This document shows, one piece after another, positions 1 to 4,006 of a stretch of 6,726 nt of DNA. Below the pieces are notes generated by a model that searched no databases, was not told where the DNA came from, and worked only from the letters and a program-made list of their open reading frames with translations. Each line of letters begins with the position of its first letter. Within the stretch, counting starts at the first letter, position 1. This DNA comes from an uncultured Anaerosporobacter sp. (GTDB taxonomy: Bacteria > Bacillota > Clostridia > Lachnospirales > Lachnospiraceae): positions 1 through 6,726 of the forward strand of contig CALZJY010000111.1 in the NCBI GenBank assembly GCA_945787925.1, given 5' to 3'. The position numbers and the translations under genes were made by a program.

Positions 1-983
1 TCTGTCGTTACCTTGGATAAAAGATCTGGATCGTTGTCGTATTGATCTTTTAAGTTTGCCTGGAATCCGATGGAAGTCTGTTTGTTTAGACGGCTCTTGA
101 TTACCTTGTCTAACTCTGGGAATGCGCCACCACAAATAAATAAGATATTACGAGTGTTTATCGTAGTAAGTGGCACCATCGCATTCTTGCTTGTGGCACC
201 TACTGGCACTTCCACGTCTGCACCTTCTAATAATTTTAAAAGGCCTTGTTGTACGCTCTCGCCGCTTACGTCACGGTTTGTCGTACTTTTCTTCTTCGCG
301 ATCTTATCGATTTCATCGATAAAGATGATTCCGCGTTCTGCTTTTTCCACATCATTATCCGCTGCTGCTAATAACTTGCTTAATACGCTTTCTACGTCAT
401 CACCGATGTAGCCAGCTTCTGTAAGAGAAGTTGCATCCGTGATTGCTAATGGCACTTGAAGTAATCTGGCAAGCGTCTTAACTAAATATGTCTTACCACT
501 TCCCGTTGGTCCAATCATAAGCATATTGGATTTTTCAATCTCAATATCATCCATCGTGTTTGTGGCTACACGTTTGTAATGATTATATACTGCAACCGAA
601 ATTACTTTCTTTGCATATTCCTGACCGATTACAAAGTCATCTAACTGTCCCTTGATAATATGTGGCGCAGGAATATTTTTTATATCAAGGGCTGGTGCGC
701 CTTGGTCTTCCTTTTTCTTTTTTAATTTTTGATTCTTTGGAACTTCATTTTTGATCGAAGAAAATTGCATCATGGATGGGTCGAACTTCATAATATCCAT
801 GTATGGCATACTACCATTATTCATCGTATCAAAAGTTTTTTGCATACAATCGTTACAAATACAGATGTTATTTGGAATATGAATCATCTTGCCAGCTTTG
901 CTTTCTGGTCTTCTGCAAATATAGCAGATGTCTTCATAACGATCGTCTCTATCTGCATCTTTTCTATCTTTCTCATCTACCAT
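1..983 (-). CDS. clpX: ClpX-type AAA+ unfoldase, C-terminus cut by window edge
   Basis: ClpX is a hexameric ATPase that unfolds cytosolic substrates and feeds them to ClpP. Residues 1-327 are visible; roughly the last 90-110 residues lie off the edge, including the expected arginine finger and sensor 2. An N-terminal zinc-binding domain has C20-x2-C23 and C43-x2-C46, plus an extra C41. After a long Met- and Lys-rich linker (about 47-103) the AAA+ domain starts near PAPHIIKGQLDDFVIGQ. It has Walker A GPTGSGKT (158-165), the pore-1 loop GYIG (191-194), Walker B IIFIDEID (219-226) and a DVSGESVQQ segment (238-246). The ClpP-docking tripeptide IGF is kept at 305-307, which suggests ClpP partnership. 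The usual RKH loop reads SKN (265-267). The ATG at 983 is preceded by AAGGAG at 991-996, 7 nt away. It is probably a second ClpX, because it sits beside htrA and the visible side shows no tig or clpP. The family call is secure; the paralogue status is inferred. Confidence 0.93.
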   Translation of the reverse strand, partial: MVDEKDRKDADRDDRYEDICYICRRPESKAGKMIHIPNNICICNDCMQKTFDTMNNGSMPYMDIMKFDPSMMQFSSIKNEVPKNQKLKKKKEDQGAPALDIKNIPAPHIIKGQLDDFVIGQEYAKKVISVAVYNHYKRVATNTMDDIEIEKSNMLMIGPTGSGKTYLVKTLARLLQVPLAITDATSLTEAGYIGDDVESVLSKLLAAADNDVEKAERGIIFIDEIDKIAKKKSTTNRDVSGESVQQGLLKLLEGADVEVPVGATSKNAMVPLTTINTRNILFICGGAFPELDKVIKSRLNKQTSIGFQANLKDQYDNDPDLLSKVTT

Positions 984-1034
984 GCCTTTACTCCTTATTT
1001 TAACTTATCTCAAAATTGTTCTTATTTTTAGAAT

Positions 1035-1072
1035 TAACACTTTCATTCATTATATCCTAACAAGAAGTGTTA
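1035..1072. promoter_or_regulatory. Inverted repeat bracketing the clpX -10 box (candidate operator)
   Basis: TAACACTT at 1035-1042 is mirrored exactly by AAGTGTTA at 1065-1072. The half-site centres are 30 bp apart, about three helical turns, and the symmetry centre falls within the -10 box (1049-1054). The distal half-site also lies inside a 9-bp palindrome, GTGTTACAC (1067-1075), that overlaps the -35 box. This arrangement would suit a dimeric repressor, but no known operator is recognised (not a CIRCE or CtsR heptad), and chance occurrence in AT-rich DNA is possible. Confidence 0.35.
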
Positions 1073-1077
1073 CACAA
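1049..1077 (-). promoter_or_regulatory. Predicted sigma-A-type promoter of the clpX-like gene
   Basis: Read on the minus strand, a perfect TATAAT -10 box (1049-1054) lies 17 nt from a TTGTGT -35 box (1072-1077, three of six consensus bases). Transcription would start near 1042, giving a leader of roughly 60 nt before the ATG at 983. The promoter sits entirely in the 108-nt gap after htrA, so clpX can be expressed independently of htrA. An 8-bp inverted repeat (1035-1042 and 1065-1072) is centred on the -10 box. Confidence 0.7.
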
Positions 1078-1091
1078 GTTAAAATACGGTT

Positions 1092-2711
1092 TTATCGGAT
1101 GCTGAATGGCCATTGGCTACCATTGCCGTCAGAGTTTCCGTTACCTCCGAAATAATAGTAGTTTCCGCCATCATCGCCTCTATTTCCTTGGCTGCCTTGT
1201 TGTGATTGGCTGCCTTGTTGTGATTGGCTGCCCTGGCTATTGTTTGCTGCTGTACCTTTTTGAAGTTTTACTTTCACTTTCATTTCTTTGTATCCACCAT
1301 TGGATTGTCTTTGAAGAGTGATCGTTACTTCTGTTCCAACTTTATAGCTGTTTACACGTTCTTTTAATGCACTGATGCTTGTTACTTCGATACCGTTTAC
1401 TCCTGTGATGATATCGTTTTCTTTGATTCCCGCTAAATCTGCTGCTCCCTTGTTTGCTACCTCCGTAACACGTACACCTAATGGGATGTTGTAGTATGCA
1501 TGTACCGTTTCATCTACATCTGTACCAGAGATTCCAAGGTATCCTTTTTCTTCTTCCGATAATGCGTCTTTTGTCATTAAGTCATTTAAGATCGGGATTG
1601 CTTTGGAAATTGGAATCGCATAACATACCCCTTCTACATCCGTAGAGGAATATTTTGCAGAGTTGATTCCGATTACTTTTCCTGTTATGTCAAGTAATGC
1701 ACCACCACTGTTTCCTGGGTTGATTGCAGCATCTGTCTGTAATAATACTCTTGTAGAGTTATCCATTGTGACTGGACGGTCTTTGGCACTTACGTAACCT
1801 ACTGTTACGGATTGTCCATATCCTAATGCGTTGCCGATTGCAATCGCCATCGCACCTACTTTTAGGTCGTCGGAACTTCCTAATGTAGCGATCTTAATGG
1901 ATTTTTTCGTACTGTCCTTGATGTCTCTTAGCTTGATCTTTAAGATTGCCAGATCGTTCGTGCTATCATATGCCTTTAATGTTGCGTTCACACTCTTCTC
2001 ATCGTTAAATACGACAGAGATGGATTGTGCTTCAGATACTACATGGTAGTTTGTTGCAACATATAGGTATTTGTCATCTTCTTTAATGATAATACCGGAA
2101 CCACTTGCAACTCCCTGTGCTTGTTGTCCGTATCTTGTAGTTGACACGTTACAGTTAATCATAACGATGGAAGGTAGGGCGCTTTCTACTACGCTAGATA
2201 CGCCAGAGTTTGTATTTGCGCCGTCTACTGTTTCTGTGGACTTGATTGGATCGCTTTTTACTGGACTCGTTGTATCATCTTTCTCTTCTTCGATTGGCGC
2301 TGTCACGTTATTATTTGCTCCTAATGTCGTATCCGGAAAGAATCCTCTTCGATCTGCAACACGTAAGGATGCATATGCACCAAGACCCACTACTAAGCCA
2401 AGTGCTGCCACTCCGCAAAGCTTTAATAGCTTATTGGAACTTTTCTTTGGTGGCTGATTGTTTGGATCTTGTCCGTAAGGACCATTTCCATAAGGGCCAT
2501 ACCCATTGTTAAAGTTTCCGTTATTATAATTGCCGTTGTTGTAATCGCCATTCTGATAGTTTCCATTCTCTTGATAAGTATGGTTATATCCATTGTAAAA
2601 ATATGTGGAATGATCTGACTGGTTGCCTTGTGCATCATTTTGCCCATTTGTCATATCATCTTGATTTGGTGCAGATTGCTGGTCGTTCATTTCATTATAA
2701 TCTTTTCCCAT
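1092..2711 (-). CDS. htrA: Membrane-anchored HtrA/DegP-type serine protease with PDZ domain
   Basis: HtrA proteases degrade or chaperone misfolded proteins on the outer face of the membrane during envelope stress. This 539-residue protein has a cytoplasmic tail rich in Asn, Gly and Tyr (to about residue 88), a KKSSNK positive patch and one membrane helix (about 95-116). An acidic, Thr/Ser-rich linker follows, then a trypsin-like domain with the intact triad His223 (TNYHVV), Asp253 (NDLAIL) and Ser335 (GNSGG). One PDZ domain (about 388-484) and a Gln/Gly/Ser-rich tail with a YYYFGG stretch complete it. It is longer than typical Bacillus HtrA because of the two low-complexity tails. I prefer the ATG at 2711, which has AAAGAAGTG (2718-2726) 6 nt upstream, over an in-frame GTG at 2720 with only a weak site. 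It is divergent from the LCP gene and followed by clpX on the same strand. Confidence 0.95.
   Translation of the reverse strand: MGKDYNEMNDQQSAPNQDDMTNGQNDAQGNQSDHSTYFYNGYNHTYQENGNYQNGDYNNGNYNNGNFNNGYGPYGNGPYGQDPNNQPPKKSSNKLLKLCGVAALGLVVGLGAYASLRVADRRGFFPDTTLGANNNVTAPIEEEKDDTTSPVKSDPIKSTETVDGANTNSGVSSVVESALPSIVMINCNVSTTRYGQQAQGVASGSGIIIKEDDKYLYVATNYHVVSEAQSISVVFNDEKSVNATLKAYDSTNDLAILKIKLRDIKDSTKKSIKIATLGSSDDLKVGAMAIAIGNALGYGQSVTVGYVSAKDRPVTMDNSTRVLLQTDAAINPGNSGGALLDITGKVIGINSAKYSSTDVEGVCYAIPISKAIPILNDLMTKDALSEEEKGYLGISGTDVDETVHAYYNIPLGVRVTEVANKGAADLAGIKENDIITGVNGIEVTSISALKERVNSYKVGTEVTITLQRQSNGGYKEMKVKVKLQKGTAANNSQGSQSQQGSQSQQGSQGNRGDDGGNYYYFGGNGNSDGNGSQWPFSIR
1191..1236 (-). repeat. 18-bp tandem repeat encoding the Gln/Gly/Ser tail of HtrA
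   Basis: Two identical 18-bp units lie head to tail at 1191-1208 and 1209-1226, and a third partial copy diverges after 1232. On the coding strand they give the repeated GSQSQQ motif in the C-terminal tail. The unit is a multiple of three, so gain or loss of copies would change tail length without breaking the frame. Confidence 0.85.
2499..2558 (-). repeat. 15-bp imperfect repeats encoding [Y/F]-x-N-G-x pentads in HtrA
   Basis: Four consecutive pentapeptides, YQNGD, YNNGN, YNNGN and FNNGY (residues 52-71 of HtrA), are encoded by degenerate 15-bp units. They continue into a GPYGNGPYGQ stretch. The segment lies in the predicted cytoplasmic tail before the membrane helix and is probably disordered. 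Confidence 0.8.
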
Positions 2712-2755
2712 GTCTTTCACTTCTTTCTTAATCTTTTATACAATTCTTGGTATCT

Positions 2756-2783
2756 ATTGTATCATCTATTTACAGAATAGCAA
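2756..2783 (-). promoter_or_regulatory. Predicted promoter of htrA
   Basis: On the minus strand an extended -10, TGA followed by TACAAT (2756-2761), lies 16 nt from TTGCTA (2778-2783, four of six -35 consensus bases). Transcription would start about 40 nt before the ATG at 2711. A 5-bp inverted repeat (CTATT 2766-2770, AATAG 2776-2780) fills the spacer, and ACTTC/GAAGT (2793-2797, 2803-2807) lies just upstream of the -35. Either could bind a regulator, but no known stress operator is recognised. Confidence 0.55.
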
Positions 2784-2847
2784 TCATTTGTGACTTCTAA
2801 GTGAAGTTTTCATTAATTCTATACATATTTTCTTAATGGTTTTTTTC

Positions 2848-2876
2848 TTGTATCGAATAGGAAACTAATGTATGAT
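2848..2876 (+). promoter_or_regulatory. Candidate promoter of the LCP gene
   Basis: TTGTAT (2848-2853) and TATGAT (2871-2876, five of six consensus bases) are separated by 17 nt, which would give a leader of roughly 65-70 nt. The -10 is overlapped by a 7-bp perfect inverted repeat, AACTAAT (2863-2869) and ATTAGTT (2875-2881), a plausible repressor site. The -35 is weak, so an alternative CATAAT at 2907-2912, which lacks a good -35, cannot be excluded. Confidence 0.4.
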
Positions 2877-2894
2877 TAGTTCGAATCTTTTTGT

Positions 2895-2919
2895 AATACC
2901 CTAATACATAATAGGTATT
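2895..2919 (+). other. Small hairpin in the predicted LCP leader
   Basis: AATACC (2895-2900) and GGTATT (2914-2919) are perfectly complementary, and pairing can extend by two A-T pairs if one C is bulged. The stem is AT-rich with no T-tract after it, so it is not a terminator. It ends 17 nt before the Shine-Dalgarno site and could be a leader stem or a protein-binding site; no riboswitch class is recognised. Confidence 0.3.
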
Positions 2920-2936
2920 CTTAATATACGAACTAG

Positions 2937-2942
2937 AAAGGA
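2937..2942 (+). promoter_or_regulatory. Ribosome binding site that decides the LCP start
   Basis: AAAGGA at 2937-2942 lies 8 nt upstream of the ATG at 2951. It directly abuts and overlaps an in-frame ATG at 2942, too close for initiation there. The protein therefore most likely starts at 2951, three residues shorter than the longest reading frame. Confidence 0.75.
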
Positions 2943-2950
2943 TGGATCTT

Positions 2951-3958
2951 ATGGCCAAACAAACCAAACGAAAAAGTCGCCGTAAATGGCACATTTTCCT
3001 ACTTGTCGTAGTTAGTTTCCTACTTGCTCTTGCAATAGGTATTTTGTATCTTATGAGTAAAATTAATACCGTATCACTTAATATGGATAATGTTGCTGTC
3101 AATGATTTTGATAAATCGGAGCTCGAAGGCACAACCAACATTGCAATCTTCGGCGTAGACTCTAGAGAAAGCGACTTAACAAGCGCGACCAGAAGCGATA
3201 CGATCATGATTTGCAGCATCAATAACAAGACAAAGGATGTAAAGCTTGTCTCTGTTTACCGCGATACATTAGCGGATGTAGATGGCACGTTCCGTAAAAT
3301 CAATGCCGCGTATGCAAAGGGCAGTTATGAACTTGCCTTAAGCACGCTAAACAAGCACTTTGACCTTGATTTACGTAACTTCATAACCGTAAACTTTAGT
3401 GCAGTTACCAATGTGGTAAATAAGATTGGTGGTGTGGAAATCAAAATTGAAGAAGACGAAATTAACGCCTTGAATAAGAACATTAAAGACTGCAATAAAT
3501 TAAATCAGACCAATTCTCCAAAAATCACAAAACCTGGCACGTATACGCTAGATGGAACCCAGGCACTTGCCTATGCGAGAATCCGTAAGACGGCAGGTAG
3601 CGACTTCAGACGTACTGCCCGCCAGCGTACCGTAATCGAGGCCATCTTAAAGAAAGCAAAGGATACTTCGCTGATTTCCTTAGCAGGCATCGTAAACGAT
3701 ATGCTTTCCCAAGTAGCGACAAGCTATAACATGTTCGACCTTCTAATGCTTGCAAAAGATGTTTCGAAGTATACAATTGTGGAACAGAGCGGCTTCCCAT
3801 TCAACTACCGCGATGCATATGTAAACCGTGCTGCCGTACTTGTTCCAGATACCCTTACGAAAAATGTAATCAAGCTCCATAAATACCTTTATGGAACAGA
3901 AGGGTATGAACCATCTTCTACGGTTCGCACCATCAGTAAGAAACTTACTGCTTATTAA
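2951..3958 (+). CDS. LytR-CpsA-Psr (LCP) family cell-wall polymer transferase
   Basis: LCP enzymes work on the outer face of the membrane, moving teichoic acid, capsule or other glycopolymers from undecaprenyl-pyrophosphate carriers onto peptidoglycan. The 335-residue product has a very basic cytoplasmic N-terminus (KQTKRKSRRK), one signal-anchor helix (about 14-35) and a single LCP domain (about 60-235). Family motifs are visible: GVDSR (68-72), RSDTIM (81-86), VYRDT (102-106), FRKINAAYA (114-122) and the Arg-rich YARIRKT to DFRRTARQR block (208-226). These supply the conserved Asp and Arg residues that hold the pyrophosphate and metal. The length is that of a minimal LCP protein with a C-terminal extension of about 100 residues that matches no domain I know. 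The actual polymer cannot be told from sequence. The gene is divergent from htrA and convergent with the helicase gene. Confidence 0.93.
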   Translation: MAKQTKRKSRRKWHIFLLVVVSFLLALAIGILYLMSKINTVSLNMDNVAVNDFDKSELEGTTNIAIFGVDSRESDLTSATRSDTIMICSINNKTKDVKLVSVYRDTLADVDGTFRKINAAYAKGSYELALSTLNKHFDLDLRNFITVNFSAVTNVVNKIGGVEIKIEEDEINALNKNIKDCNKLNQTNSPKITKPGTYTLDGTQALAYARIRKTAGSDFRRTARQRTVIEAILKKAKDTSLISLAGIVNDMLSQVATSYNMFDLLMLAKDVSKYTIVEQSGFPFNYRDAYVNRAAVLVPDTLTKNVIKLHKYLYGTEGYEPSSTVRTISKKLTAY

Positions 3959-3964
3959 TGTGAA

Positions 3965-3999
3965 AAACATGCCTATAGATGCACTCCATAGGCATGTTT
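3965..3999. terminator. Bidirectional intrinsic terminator between convergent genes
   Basis: A perfect 12-bp stem (AAACATGCCTAT at 3965-3976, ATAGGCATGTTT at 3988-3999) encloses an 11-nt loop. It begins 7 nt after the LCP stop and ends 8 nt from the helicase stop. On the minus strand the stem runs into TTTTT, a good terminator for the helicase. On the plus strand it runs into TTTCTTCTCGTT, a poorer U-tract, so termination of the LCP transcript may be less efficient and could read antisense into the helicase 3' end. Confidence 0.88.
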
Positions 4000-4006
4000 C
4001 TTCTCG

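Noticed and set aside
70..411. Plus-strand open frame of 113 codons inside the clpX-like gene
   Set aside because: It is antisense to a region encoding Walker B and other conserved ClpX motifs on the minus strand, has no ribosome binding site, and its translation is Ser/Thr/Leu-rich as expected of an antisense shadow.
729..1031. Plus-strand open frame of 100 codons over the start of the clpX-like gene
   Set aside because: It is antisense to the zinc-finger region and clpX leader, no Shine-Dalgarno site precedes it, and the product resembles no known protein.
1191..1236. Possible CRISPR or mobile-element repeat
   Set aside because: The 18-bp units are directly adjacent without spacers and in frame within htrA, so they are a coding tandem repeat.
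2071..2457. Plus-strand open frame of 128 codons antisense to htrA
   Set aside because: The minus strand encodes the membrane helix and linker of HtrA here. The shadow frame has no initiation signal or recognisable domain.
2712..2720. Upstream GTG start for HtrA at 2720
   Set aside because: The GTG has only a weak purine run before it, while the ATG at 2711 has AAAGAAGTG at 6-nt spacing, and the GTG itself forms part of that site.
2942..2950. Upstream ATG start for the LCP protein at 2942
   Set aside because: The Shine-Dalgarno AAAGGA directly abuts and overlaps this ATG, whereas the ATG at 2951 has a normal 8-nt spacing.
2833..3228. Minus-strand open frame of 131 codons across the LCP gene start and intergenic region
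   Set aside because: It is antisense to the LCP signal anchor and GVDSR/RSDTIM motifs, and it would run through the htrA/LCP control region. It looks like a shadow.
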